A DNA stretch of 13,682 nt from contig CAYIJI010000030.1 in NCBI GenBank assembly GCA_964363695.1, positions 1-13,682 of the forward strand. The letters run 5' to 3'. Below are positions 1-6,452 of this stretch, one piece after another (the first letter of the stretch is position 1; each line of letters begins with the position of its first letter). This stretch comes from JAMCZZ01 sp964363695. GTDB lineage: Bacteria; Patescibacteriota; UBA1384; XYA2-FULL-43-10; 1-14-0-10-43-13. The position numbers and the translations under genes were made by a program. The notes beneath the pieces are model-generated. The model made no database searches. It was not told the origin of the DNA and worked only from the letters and a program-made list of their open reading frames with translations.

Positions 1-50
1 CCAATGACGCCTTAGAGTTTCTCATTTACAATTATCTTTCCCATGTTTGA
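1..50 (+). CDS. possible 3' end of an upstream gene (partial)
   Basis: The third reading frame is open from the window edge to a TGA at 48-50 and would give the C-terminal tail NDALEFLIYNYLSHV. A strong terminator-like palindrome begins about 20 bases later, which is what the end of a gene would look like. Fifteen codons are too few to assign a family, and a chance open stretch of this length is common. The missing upstream sequence would settle it. Confidence 0.25.
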   Translation, partial: NDALEFLIYNYLSHV

Positions 51-68
51 GCGTAGAAAGCACTAATT

Positions 69-104
69 ATGATAAAAATCTAGCGATCGCTAGATTTTTA
101 TCAT
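69..104. terminator. 36-bp perfect palindrome, likely bidirectional terminator
   Basis: Bases 69-104 form a perfect 18+18 inverted repeat centred between 86 and 87. As RNA it gives a stem such as ATCTAGC/GCTAGAT around a GATC loop, preceded by five A and followed by five T. That is the symmetric architecture of a bidirectional Rho-independent terminator. It lies between a possible rightward gene end at 50 and the leftward gene that ends at 210, so it could serve both. Confidence 0.7.
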
Positions 105-188
105 TTTGTATATTATATCTTTCAATTAATTAAATATTCGGGGTGAGGTCGTTCGTCTTGCTCGTAATGGCGTGATTAAATGTGGGGT

Positions 189-213
189 GTAGGCCGTCAA
201 GTTGACGGCCTAC
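189..213. terminator. 12-bp-arm inverted repeat at the end of the leftward gene
   Basis: The arms GTAGGCCGTCAA and TTGACGGCCTAC are perfectly complementary with one base between them. The stop codon of the leftward gene (210-212) lies inside the right arm. The hairpin would form at the very 3' end of that transcript. There is no good T-tract on the minus strand, so it is at best an atypical terminator or 3'-end protecting hairpin. Confidence 0.45.
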
Positions 214-719
214 GTGCGGTGCGAGGACACAGCCTTTCTGATTTCTAAAGCTGCGTTGATGATTTTTCTGCGCTGGTCAGCCGGCAATTCTTTAACCTGG
301 CAAAAGATATAGCCAACCAATCGGATGGTGTTGGGGAATTGCTGAAATGCAAGTAGAACTGTGCTTACATAAGTTCTTTCTTCTGCGGTCAAGCCGCGGG
401 CTCTGCAGATCTCTTCAACACGGCTATCCTCGAAATCGGGGCTTAAAGCTGAAGGCCAAAGGGCGAGCGGTTTTGTCCATAAACAGCGGAAACGAAGTTT
501 GGAAGTTCTCTTGATGCCTACAGGACTTCCGTATTCCGCCTTGAGCGCTGCAAGAGCGACATTGGCGTCATAAGCGGTTTTGGCCCTGATCGTTACCTCT
601 GTGATTGTTCCTAATTCGGGATTAAAGATCTGAGAGGCGCTGATTTTGGCGCTATTGCAGTTCGCTTCGCAATCCAACTTAGCTTCAGAAGGACTTAGCT
701 TCTCGTTTACCCAATTCAT
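210..719 (-). CDS. hypothetical protein, 169 aa
   Basis: I do not recognise this protein. I chose the ATG at 719 (product begins MNWVNEKLSPSEAK) because a near-perfect Shine-Dalgarno, AGGAGGTG, sits six bases upstream on the minus strand. The frame stays open for another 49 codons upstream, but that stretch contains the SD and promoter and is unlikely to be translated. The product is soluble, with no signal peptide or membrane segment, and contains five cysteines. Its C-terminal half looks helical (around ELPADQRRKIINAALEIRKA). A basic stretch near the middle (GIKRTSKLRFRCLW) could contact nucleic acid, but that is only an impression. It is transcribed away from the downstream genes and appears to be monocistronic, with its own promoter and a hairpin at its stop codon. 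Confidence 0.6.
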   Translation of the reverse strand: MNWVNEKLSPSEAKLDCEANCNSAKISASQIFNPELGTITEVTIRAKTAYDANVALAALKAEYGSPVGIKRTSKLRFRCLWTKPLALWPSALSPDFEDSRVEEICRARGLTAEERTYVSTVLLAFQQFPNTIRLVGYIFCQVKELPADQRRKIINAALEIRKAVSSHRT

Positions 720-725
720 ACGCTT

Positions 726-733
726 CACCTCCT
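726..733 (-). promoter_or_regulatory. strong ribosome binding site deciding the start of the leftward gene
   Basis: Read on the minus strand this is AGGAGGTG, an essentially full-length anti-16S match, six bases before the ATG at 719. It is the strongest SD in the window and fixes the start well downstream of the longest possible ORF start. Confidence 0.8.
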
Positions 734-761
734 TTCCTCTGACTAGAGCGCGATTGGATAT

Positions 762-789
762 CTTATATATACTAATAAATGATCCACAA
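762..789 (-). promoter_or_regulatory. putative sigma70-type promoter of the leftward gene
   Basis: On the minus strand TTGTGG (784-789) and TATAAG (762-767) are separated by 16 bases, about 40 bases upstream of the ATG at 719. It faces away from the promoter at 857-886, so bases 720-916 look like a divergent promoter region. Confidence 0.4.
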
Positions 790-856
790 ATCAAATCGGT
801 TTGCGGCGGCGGGGCATTTTCAGATATAATTAAAATATCTATAAAAGAAGCCGATT

Positions 857-886
857 TTGTTGTCAAAGAGGGCTGTGTGTTATACT
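857..886 (+). promoter_or_regulatory. putative extended -10 promoter for the coiled-coil gene pair
   Basis: TATACT at 881-886 is preceded by TGT, giving an extended -10 element (TGnTATACT). A -35 candidate TTGTTG at 857-862 has an 18-base spacer; TTGTCA at 860-865 would have 15. The first downstream start codon is at 917, leaving a short leader of about 25 bases. Confidence 0.5.
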
Positions 887-916
887 GAAAATGAATAATA
901 ATTCGGTGGTTTACCT

Positions 917-1201
917 ATGGATAATACTAAAATGATAATTGAAGATGCCGAAAAGGAGCTTGCGGAATTGAAGGTTATTTTTGAGCCTATCCAAGATAAA
1001 ATGAGAGAGACAGGCGGGCCAAAGTGCCAGTCATGGCTTTTTTATACAAGGCACAAGATTTATAAGCTTGAAGAAAAGATTAAAGACCTAAAAGCTAATA
1101 TAAAAAGGACGGATAAAATACCGGTTAAGGGAACAGAGCTTGAAAAGCGGATATCGAATTTAGAGGCTTCATTGGGAAAACTAGCAAAGAAGGGGAAATA
1201 A
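917..1201 (+). CDS. hypothetical coiled-coil protein, 94 aa
   Basis: This is a small, highly charged, Lys/Glu-rich protein with no signal peptide or membrane segment. Heptad-like spacing of hydrophobics occurs at about residues 6-30, 47-65 and 74-92 (for example LEKRISNLEASLGKLAKK), so it is probably largely coiled coil or helical hairpin. I recognise no family. The ATG at 917 has a weak GGTGGT element 6-12 bases upstream and follows an extended -10 promoter at 857-886. The stop codon is separated from the next gene's GTG start by a single base, so the two are almost certainly co-transcribed and translationally coupled. Confidence 0.65.
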   Translation: MDNTKMIIEDAEKELAELKVIFEPIQDKMRETGGPKCQSWLFYTRHKIYKLEEKIKDLKANIKRTDKIPVKGTELEKRISNLEASLGKLAKKGK

Positions 1202-1202
1202 T

Positions 1203-1577
1203 GTGGCTTTAACTAAAGAAGATTTACAATCAATCAAAGGGATTGTGGTTGATGTTGTGGATAAGAAGATTGATGATTTGGCGACATCGATTCAAAAAGA
1301 ATTTGCGTTTATGCATAGTGAGTTTGCATTTATGCATAAAAAATTTAGCGATATTGATGAGGAACTAAAAAATGTGAATTTAAAGCTTCAATTAATTAGA
1401 GCTGATATCGCACGAATTAGTTTTGAAATTGACCAACTTAAATTGGAATTGAAGCAAAAGATAAAAAGAACAGTCAAAGATGTGGATTTGTCTTTGGAAA
1501 AAATTGCAGTTATGGAAAAAGATATAAGTTTCTTAAAGTCGGAGTTGAATCAACTTAAAAAGCTTAAAACAGCGTAA
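1203..1577 (+). CDS. hypothetical coiled-coil protein with EFAFMH repeat, 124 aa
   Basis: The start is a GTG at 1203, one base after the previous gene's stop; the ATG at 1201 is out of frame and stops after three codons. After a short N-terminal segment the protein is almost entirely predicted coiled coil, with regular I/L heptads to the C-terminus. Residues 33-45 contain a tandem hexapeptide, EFAFMHSEFAFMHKKF. Heptad-like units of this sort vary in copy number in a widespread class of small bacterial coiled-coil proteins of unknown function. No enzymatic motif is visible. It probably forms an operon with the 94-aa gene before it, and the two may interact. Confidence 0.65.
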   Translation: MALTKEDLQSIKGIVVDVVDKKIDDLATSIQKEFAFMHSEFAFMHKKFSDIDEELKNVNLKLQLIRADIARISFEIDQLKLELKQKIKRTVKDVDLSLEKIAVMEKDISFLKSELNQLKKLKTA

Positions 1578-1587
1578 CATATTATAC

Positions 1588-1627
1588 GCCCATTCGACTC
1601 GCCATATTATGACGGCTCGCTCAGGGC
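1588..1627. repeat. dispersed palindromic repeat (GCCCTGAGC...GTCGAATGGGC type)
   Basis: On the minus strand the ends read GCCCTGAGCGAG and GAGTCGAATGGGC, flanking a short inner palindrome. This matches a repeat family common in bacterial intergenic DNA with the core CCCTGAGC...GTCGAAGGG. A second, shorter member is at 13555-13575 inside the pilin gene. Confidence 0.55.
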
Positions 1628-1645
1628 AAAAATCTTTAGATTTTT
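1628..1645 (+). promoter_or_regulatory. hairpin abutting the ribosome binding site
   Basis: AAAAATC and GATTTTT form a 7-bp stem around TTTA, directly followed by GGAGGG (1646-1651) and the ATG at 1655. The T-rich right arm resembles a weak terminator. Alternatively it could modulate access to the SD. Confidence 0.35.
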
Positions 1646-1654
1646 GGAGGGTAA

Positions 1655-2371
1655 ATGGCTAAGATTTCTATATCAAGGGTATTGGCAAGAAGAAAGTGGA
1701 CTAAAATAGGCTCGGCTGTCGCGGTGCTCGTTTTGGGCTTTTTTATGGTCCAGCTCCTAATCATCAAAAACCCGTGGGGGGCAAGAGCAGCTTGGAGTTC
1801 TGCTGGAACTACTTGTACTCTGGACGGCGGTCCCAAAACCTTGCCATCTGGCGATACTACTTGCGATGACAAGGATGTAGTTATTAGCGGAAGCACTTCC
1901 ATTCTCACTGTTGAAGGCACTCACAATTTTAAAAGCGTAGCCACTAGCAACGGCGGCCAGCTGATTTCTGCTGCTAATGCCGTTACTACTACTTCAGGGG
2001 CTTCAATTAAGAAAACTCTAATACCCTATAAAAGAGAAGGGGCGCCTGGACCAGCCACGTGCCAAGATAATTATCTAGGTGAGCCAATCGTTAATTGTTT
2101 TAATCCATACGCTTTGCAATTGAATGATATAATTAAAGTAAATATTGATATATCCAATGCTCCAATAGCTAACCATCTTTTAGTTGACGATTATTTGCGT
2201 GTGCCGGGTGGTAATTATGTATGCTCAGCTAATGTTTTGCCAAATCCAATCGAGGCAGGAGGACCCGGTAAATACAACAACACTCCCTCTTTGAATGCTT
2301 TATATATTAGTGTTAATTTGATTAATTCGAATAATAATTTCTACTATTATTGCAAGGTAATTCAACAATAG
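1655..2371 (+). CDS. exported or membrane-anchored surface protein, 238 aa
   Basis: A GGAGGG SD three bases before the ATG supports this start. The N-terminus is basic (RRKWTK) followed by a hydrophobic helix at about residues 18-37, and an Ala-rich GARAA at 42-46 that could be a signal peptidase site. The helix may therefore be a signal peptide or a permanent anchor. The remainder is Ser/Thr/Asn-rich with six cysteines (about 54, 70, 136, 148, 190, 233), consistent with an extracytoplasmic disulfide-bonded beta protein. No prepilin motif is present and I recognise no named domain. Its stop is three bases from the start of the LamG-type gene, so the two are probably co-expressed and may form one surface structure. 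Confidence 0.65.
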   Translation: MAKISISRVLARRKWTKIGSAVAVLVLGFFMVQLLIIKNPWGARAAWSSAGTTCTLDGGPKTLPSGDTTCDDKDVVISGSTSILTVEGTHNFKSVATSNGGQLISAANAVTTTSGASIKKTLIPYKREGAPGPATCQDNYLGEPIVNCFNPYALQLNDIIKVNIDISNAPIANHLLVDDYLRVPGGNYVCSANVLPNPIEAGGPGKYNNTPSLNALYISVNLINSNNNFYYYCKVIQQ

Positions 2372-2374
2372 GTT

Positions 2375-4192
2375 ATGGCTGTTTTAAAAAATTATTTTCT
2401 AAAAACTATTTGCATTATTCTTCTAACTCTTTTTGCGACTCCGGCTGGAGCTGTTGATCAACTGCCAGAAGTGATGGTAGGGCAGAGTAGAATAGAAGAA
2501 TCAAGCAATACCACTTATGGCGGGTTTACCGGCAATGAGGCGGTTTTAAATTTTAACCAAAGCGGCAAGGAGGTTGGAAAAAACCTAGCTCCAAGCGTTA
2601 AATTTTCTGGCATAAATAGCAGCATTGATCTTGGTAATCCTGATAAAATTAAAGATATATCTGGTTCGATGACTGTTGAGTTTTGGTATAAATATGATGG
2701 ACCAGGGAGTGATCCTAATAATTACGGGTGGTATGGAGTTCTAAACAAAAATCAAGGTGGAGTAGGGTATTATGATCCATTTCTATTTTATGTTGGTCAT
2801 GGAACCGGTACACATAGTATGAATTTAAGGACTGCAGCTGGAACGGCGGGGAGCGAGAGACAACTAAGTGTGCTCAATATTTCAAATAATAATTTTCACC
2901 AAGTCACTTATGTATTTGATCAGACTACTCTAACAGTAAAGCTTTTTATTGACGGTGCTTTAGGTGCTTCAGCGAATGTTCCTTTAGGCTGGAAGCCTTG
3001 GATGAATGATCCCAACAATATATATACATATAATTTAGGTATAGGATATTGGTATACAGCATACTTTAATGGAAAATTTGATGAACTAAGAATTTATGAT
3101 CGAGCTTTAGATTCTAACGAAGTGGGTCAACATTATGCTGGCGCCTACTCTAATGATCCAAATGATCCGTTTCTCAAAGGCCATTGGAGTTTTGATTACA
3201 ATCTTGTTGATTCTTCGGCCAATCCGGCTCCGGAGGGACATCATTACGGTTCACTCTTTGTCGAAGGTGGTCCGTTGATTGCTGAATCCAATAACAATGA
3301 ACTTCTTGGCTTTGAAAAAGACTTGTTAAAAAAATGCGCTGACAGCGGTATGCTGGCGAATCCGGTACGATGTTTTACTTTAAATGCTAGCACGTCCGGC
3401 ATCAAAGTCATGACCGGGAGGACATCTATAAACAGTGTTCCAATTACAGAAGTGGCAGCCATAATGTATCCGCCAAAAATAATTGCAGGGGACGCTTATG
3501 GCTCATTCGATAACTTTGCTTTCTGGGGGAGGAGCTTGCATCAAAATGATCTGACTCCAGCTTCTGATGCGGCGTATAAGATCGGGTACGCAATCAATCC
3601 AAACGCCCAAGCTAGTTGGACGGGTACCGAACTTGCTAAAAATGATGCAAAGATAGCGACTCTGAAAAATGAAGCACCATCATTAAATGCTGAGGATATT
3701 GGCAGTGGCGGTATGTGGTATATGCAATCATCCACAGCTAATCTGGATCAAGTTTCACAAGGAGATATCAATAAAACACCAGAGGGTAAAGTTTGGTATG
3801 TAAACGATAATTTAACGATAAGCGATAATGTGACATATTATGGCGAAGGAACAATCATTGTTAATGGTAACTTGATAATAAATAACGGGGTAAGTATTCA
3901 ACCTTATCCATCTGGACAAAATCGCTTAGGGTTTATTGTGCTTAGCGATGCTGCGAATCCTCATACAGTAACAACAGGGGGAAACAATAAGATAAGAGCT
4001 GCAATTTATGCTCAGGATCAAAGTTTATTTAATGTCAATGGCGACAATAGTGACTTCACCGGATCATTTGTTGCTTACCAATTCGGAGGTCTTGGAGGAA
4101 GCAATATTCGTTTTTACTATGATTATGATTTAGACAATGCTTGGCCTCCCGGGTTTAGATATCTCAACATGCCGCATGCCAGTTCGAAATGA
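2375..4192 (+). CDS. secreted LamG/concanavalin A-like surface protein, 605 aa
   Basis: Residues 1-26 are a clear signal peptide (basic start, hydrophobic core, cleavage after AGA). Residues of about 75-255 match the LamG/concanavalin A-like jelly-roll fold: an early MTVEFWYKYDG strand, a FIDGAL strand, and the terminal signature FDELRIYDRALDSNEV at 235-250. A second partial signature, DNFAFWGRSLHQNDL, at about 379-393 suggests another diverged jelly-roll region. Residues 470-580 have repeated short strands (LTISDNV, GTIIVNGNLIINNGV) resembling a beta-helix or polymer-forming region. There is no C-terminal sorting motif. LamG folds commonly bind carbohydrates or host surfaces. Location just upstream of pilus genes suggests, but does not prove, a role with type IV pili. 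Start is three bases after the preceding stop. Confidence 0.8.
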   Translation: MAVLKNYFLKTICIILLTLFATPAGAVDQLPEVMVGQSRIEESSNTTYGGFTGNEAVLNFNQSGKEVGKNLAPSVKFSGINSSIDLGNPDKIKDISGSMTVEFWYKYDGPGSDPNNYGWYGVLNKNQGGVGYYDPFLFYVGHGTGTHSMNLRTAAGTAGSERQLSVLNISNNNFHQVTYVFDQTTLTVKLFIDGALGASANVPLGWKPWMNDPNNIYTYNLGIGYWYTAYFNGKFDELRIYDRALDSNEVGQHYAGAYSNDPNDPFLKGHWSFDYNLVDSSANPAPEGHHYGSLFVEGGPLIAESNNNELLGFEKDLLKKCADSGMLANPVRCFTLNASTSGIKVMTGRTSINSVPITEVAAIMYPPKIIAGDAYGSFDNFAFWGRSLHQNDLTPASDAAYKIGYAINPNAQASWTGTELAKNDAKIATLKNEAPSLNAEDIGSGGMWYMQSSTANLDQVSQGDINKTPEGKVWYVNDNLTISDNVTYYGEGTIIVNGNLIINNGVSIQPYPSGQNRLGFIVLSDAANPHTVTTGGNNKIRAAIYAQDQSLFNVNGDNSDFTGSFVAYQFGGLGGSNIRFYYDYDLDNAWPPGFRYLNMPHASSK

Positions 4193-4202
4193 TCAAACTA
4201 AA

Positions 4203-4283
4203 GATACAAGATAACAAGAAACAAAACGATAATTCCAAAATTCTAATTACAAATTCCAAACCCGCCTACCGGCGAGGCAGGTA
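4203..4283. repeat. intergenic repeat block with GC-rich palindrome
   Basis: The spacer after the LamG gene begins with a low-complexity GATACAAG/ACAAGAAACAA/AATTCCAAA series whose reverse complement recurs at 7005-7052. It ends with an imperfect GC-rich palindrome at 4261-4283 related to the perfect one at 13273-13292 (CCTGCC...GGCAGG). These are noncoding dispersed elements. Confidence 0.5.
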
Positions 4284-4292
4284 AAAATCCAA

Positions 4293-4355
4293 ATGTCCAA
4301 CGAAGAAGCAAATGATAAAAAATTTGACCTTGAAAAGAGAATAGCTGAATTAATT
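4293..4355 (+). pseudogene. remnant of a four-helix-bundle protein N-terminus
   Basis: An ATG at 4293 opens a frame whose first 20 residues, MSNEEANDKKFDLEKRIAEL, contain a FDLExR-type start typical of the small four-helix-bundle (23S rRNA intervening sequence, S23-like) proteins. The frame then runs straight into the hairpin repeat at 4356 and on into the GIY-YIG gene, with no further four-helix sequence. I infer a gene start cut off by insertion of the repeat and nuclease unit. It could instead be a genuine N-terminal extension of the nuclease. Confidence 0.4.
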
Positions 4356-4385
4356 TGTCATCCCAAACTTGATTTGGGATCCAGT
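4356..4385. repeat. hairpin repeat, left copy flanking the GIY-YIG gene
   Basis: ATCCCAAA and TTTGGGAT form an 8-bp stem around CTTGA, bounded by TGTC and CCAGT. It is 28/30 identical to 4681-4710, and the two differences are a compensating pair. It ends three bases before the nuclease ATG. Confidence 0.8.
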
Positions 4386-4388
4386 AAA

Positions 4389-4673
4389 ATGAATTATTAT
4401 GTTTACATATTAGCTAGCAAGAGAAATGGCACATTATACATAGGAGTTACATCTGATTTGATTAAAAGAGTTTGGGAGCATAAGCAGAAACTGGCTGACG
4501 GTTTTACAAAGAAATATGATGTGTCAGTTCTTGTTTACTTTGAAAAAACTTCCGATGTTAAAGAGGCAATAAAAAGAGAAAAACAACTGAAGGCTTGGAA
4601 AAGGGATTGGAAATTAAAACTTATAGAAAAAGATAATCCAATTTGGAAAGATTTATATGACGGATTATTATAA
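4389..4673 (+). CDS. GIY-YIG family endonuclease, 94 aa
   Basis: From the ATG at 4389 the product begins MNYYVYILASKRNGTLYIGVT, the GIY-YIG core (here YVY and YIG). It is followed by the conserved arginine in DLIKRVWEHK and the EKQLKAWKR segment typical of single-domain members (UPF0213/YhbQ-like). The length of about 95 aa is normal. The frame is open back to 4293, but those 32 codons are a hairpin repeat plus what looks like another gene's start, so I prefer the internal ATG. No SD is visible before either start. It is enclosed by two copies of the same hairpin repeat. GIY-YIG proteins are metal-dependent nucleases; the substrate of these stand-alone forms is generally unknown, and a role in repeat movement is my inference. 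Confidence 0.85.
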   Translation: MNYYVYILASKRNGTLYIGVTSDLIKRVWEHKQKLADGFTKKYDVSVLVYFEKTSDVKEAIKREKQLKAWKRDWKLKLIEKDNPIWKDLYDGLL

Positions 4674-4680
4674 CACCTGC

Positions 4681-4760
4681 TGTCATCCCAGACTTGATCT
4701 GGGATCCAGTTGTACGAGAAGCATAGCAACTTCTGGATTCCAGCCTTCGCTGGAATGACG
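4681..4760. repeat. composite inverted repeat, right copy flanking the GIY-YIG gene
   Basis: Two hairpins lie in inverted orientation: ATCCCAGA/TCTGGGAT (4685-4705) and ATTCCAGC/GCTGGAAT (4737-4756). The outer ends, TGTCATCCCAG and CTGGAATGACG, are imperfect inverted copies, so the 80-bp unit is a palindrome of palindromes. The left half is the same sequence that precedes the nuclease gene at 4356-4385. Confidence 0.8.
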
Positions 4761-4800
4761 AAAGAGGAAGCTGGAATGACAAAAGAAGAACCCTGGAATG
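4749..4800. repeat. degenerate 21-bp tandem repeat (GCTGGAATGAC)
   Basis: The right end of the composite repeat is reiterated: GCTGGAATGACGAAAGAGGA starts at 4749, GCTGGAATGACAAAAGAAGA at 4770, and a truncated CTGGAATG at 4793. This looks like slippage or partial re-insertion of the repeat end. Confidence 0.6.
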
Positions 4801-4827
4801 TATAACTTATATGATCAGATAAGTAAT

Positions 4828-4873
4828 TTGTAGATTTCTCCCCTTGGGCGCTCCACCAATGGGTCGAAATGAC
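4828..4873 (-). repeat. dispersed repeat, GTCATTTCGA...GAGAAATCTACAA type
   Basis: Read on the minus strand it begins GTCATTTCGA and ends GAGAAATCTACAA. It has a second copy in the opposite orientation at 13170-13212, sharing both ends and the CCATTGG centre. It is a short imperfect palindrome with a GTCAT terminus like the other repeat families here. Confidence 0.6.
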
Positions 4874-4999
4874 GGCCGTCCTAAATTTAATCTTGAAAAG
4901 TGTGCCTTTATTAGAAATTAGGATTTAGAAATTTGAAAGGTAGTTGTTTTAATTTAAGTATTGTTTTAAAATAAAGTAGATCAGTTAAATGGTTGGGCG

Positions 5000-5079
5000 G
5001 TTAGATTGTTAAGTTGTTAGGCTTGTGTATTCATTGAATATCGGTTGCCAATAACTATTTAACGATTTTACAATCTAAC
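5000..5079. repeat. inverted repeat GTTAGATTGT / ACAATCTAAC
   Basis: Ten-base perfect arms at 5000-5009 and 5070-5079 are separated by 60 bases, with further loosely related GTTAAG/TTAACG motifs inside. It is a repeat-like spacer element upstream of the pilN-like gene; function unknown. Confidence 0.5.
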
Positions 5080-5107
5080 TGATTAACAGACTATATTTGG
5101 AGGGAAT

Positions 5108-5824
5108 ATGGATCCAGAAATGGGCCAAGGAGGGGGAAGTCCGCAAAGTCCACAGCCTGCAGCAGCGCCGGAAGGCCAGGCAGCGCCAAGGAGTACTTTT
5201 GGAGTAAGTCCAAAAGTGACAGACAACAGTTTCGCTCAATTCAAAGAACATTCTGCTTTCAATGTTCCGGTTTTTCTAACTTGGGTGGTGGCAGTTTTTG
5301 CCGTAGTCGCTACCATGTTTTTTTGGTGGATGAACATGAACTTAACCGATTCCCTTAAAGCAAAAGTTACTGAGAAAGATACTATTAGGCAGCAAATTCT
5401 CAGTCAAGGCGATACTGAGAAAAAGGCTAATGAGTTTAAACAATCTGTAAACCAACTTAAGGCTGCGTATGCCGGGAAGTACGATTTTACGCTTTTCACA
5501 AAAGAATTTTATAAGAAGATAACGAATGACGTTAAGCTAACGAATATGGCGGTCTCGACCGATGGAACGTTGAGCATAGCAGGTAAAACCAAATCTTACC
5601 GTTTTGTGGCAGACTTAATGGTCGCAATGAAGAGTTGGGACACACTCACAGATGTAGATCTACTATCATCAGCTATGAATGAAACAGAAGGTGGAGCTGT
5701 TGAGGCTATATTCTCCATATCAGCAAAAATAGATAAGACGAAGCAAAAAGCTGCTTCAAATAGTTTGAGCGGTTTATATTTTGATGATGCAAAAACGGAA
5801 GGAGGAAGCGATGCAAAAATCTAA
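5108..5824 (+). CDS. pilN: PilN-like type IV pilus assembly protein, 238 aa
   Basis: PilN is a bitopic inner-membrane protein that pairs with PilO to align the pilus machine. Here a Pro/Gln/Ala-rich cytoplasmic tail (residues 1-35) precedes one membrane helix at about 52-74. A coiled coil (about 80-118) and a ferredoxin-like periplasmic domain (about 125-210) follow. That is the PilN layout, though sequence similarity is weak and the N-terminal tail is longer than usual with no clear PilM-binding motif. The ATG at 5108 has a GGAGG SD. It overlaps the PilO-like gene by 14 bases, and the pair is the main reason for the assignment. The C-terminal 25 residues are Ser/Lys/Asp-rich and probably disordered. 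No pilM gene is seen in the window. Confidence 0.6.
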   Translation: MDPEMGQGGGSPQSPQPAAAPEGQAAPRSTFGVSPKVTDNSFAQFKEHSAFNVPVFLTWVVAVFAVVATMFFWWMNMNLTDSLKAKVTEKDTIRQQILSQGDTEKKANEFKQSVNQLKAAYAGKYDFTLFTKEFYKKITNDVKLTNMAVSTDGTLSIAGKTKSYRFVADLMVAMKSWDTLTDVDLLSSAMNETEGGAVEAIFSISAKIDKTKQKAASNSLSGLYFDDAKTEGGSDAKI

Positions 5825-6452
5825 TTCCGGTTTTTACGCTGCAGCTGCTGTAATGCTTGCTCTTGCTTCATTGTTTTATGCTTGGAAATTCATTTTGCCG
5901 GAGTATCAAAAAACGCAAGGGCAAATTGCGCAGGCTGACAATGATATAAGCTCTGCAAAAATAAAGCTGGATTCTTTGGATTTGACAAAAAACAGTCTTG
6001 ATCAGTTAGGCGATTTAGTTAGTAAATTATTTATTGCCGTCCCAGAAGATAAGGACGCGCCAAATCTTATTACCGAGCTGGAAGCAATAGGAGCGAAGCA
6101 CAAACTTCTTATACCGGCAATTCAAATATCAGACAGTGCTGCCGCCTCTTCAACTACAGCTGCTGCAAGCACTGCTAATGGAACTACCCCTGTCGCGGCC
6201 AATTCAAGCCTTAATCCAATCGGCGTTTCATTTTCCGTAACAGGAGAGTTCACTCAGCTCAACCAATTTTTAGCGGCGCTTGAAAAAGACATCCGTTTCA
6301 CGAACGTTAAAAGCCTTACTATTTCAGAGGGGAAAGAGGGAGAACTCGTTTTGGCGGTCCAGCTCGAAGTTTATAAGAGGGGCGTAGTTGCTCCTGCGCC
6401 ATCGATGATTCCAGAGACTGGCAACTTAAGTACGACGGAGGCAAGCCAATGA
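5811..6452 (+). CDS. pilO: PilO-like type IV pilus assembly protein, 213 aa
   Basis: PilO forms heterodimers with PilN in the inner membrane. I chose the ATG at 5811 because GGAGGA lies just before it; the frame is open ten codons further up. A membrane helix occupies about residues 8-28, a coiled coil about 33-75, then the PilO-like segment FIAVPEDKDAPNLITELEAI at 74-93. An Ala/Ser/Thr-rich loop (109-132) precedes the final segment VTGEFTQLNQFLAALEKD, which is very typical of PilO. The Pro/Ser-rich tail is variable. It overlaps the preceding gene by 14 bases and the following one by four (ATGA), so the three genes are one translationally coupled unit. Confidence 0.8.
   Translation: MQKSNSGFYAAAAVMLALASLFYAWKFILPEYQKTQGQIAQADNDISSAKIKLDSLDLTKNSLDQLGDLVSKLFIAVPEDKDAPNLITELEAIGAKHKLLIPAIQISDSAAASSTTAAASTANGTTPVAANSSLNPIGVSFSVTGEFTQLNQFLAALEKDIRFTNVKSLTISEGKEGELVLAVQLEVYKRGVVAPAPSMIPETGNLSTTEASQ

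Larger units (their letters stand above)
4674..5107. other. noncoding repeat-rich spacer
   Basis: No plausible gene is seen. The first 200 bases are the repeats listed separately. The rest is AT-rich simple sequence (around 4910-4980) and an inverted-repeat segment at 5000-5079. The last bases carry the GGAGG SD (5099-5103) for the pilN-like gene. No convincing promoter was found, although one must lie here if the operon starts at 5108. Confidence 0.55.

Noticed and set aside
83..90. GCGATCGC as a cyanobacterial HIP1 site
   Set aside because: It is a single occurrence at the centre of a terminator palindrome, and nothing else in the window suggests Cyanobacteria.
720..866. N-terminal extension of the leftward 169-aa gene (218-aa version)
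   Set aside because: The extension is translated from the promoter and SD region; the downstream ATG has the best SD in the window.
646..888. Rightward 80-aa ORF overlapping the leftward gene
   Set aside because: It is antisense to a gene with a clear SD, has no SD of its own and spans the promoter region.
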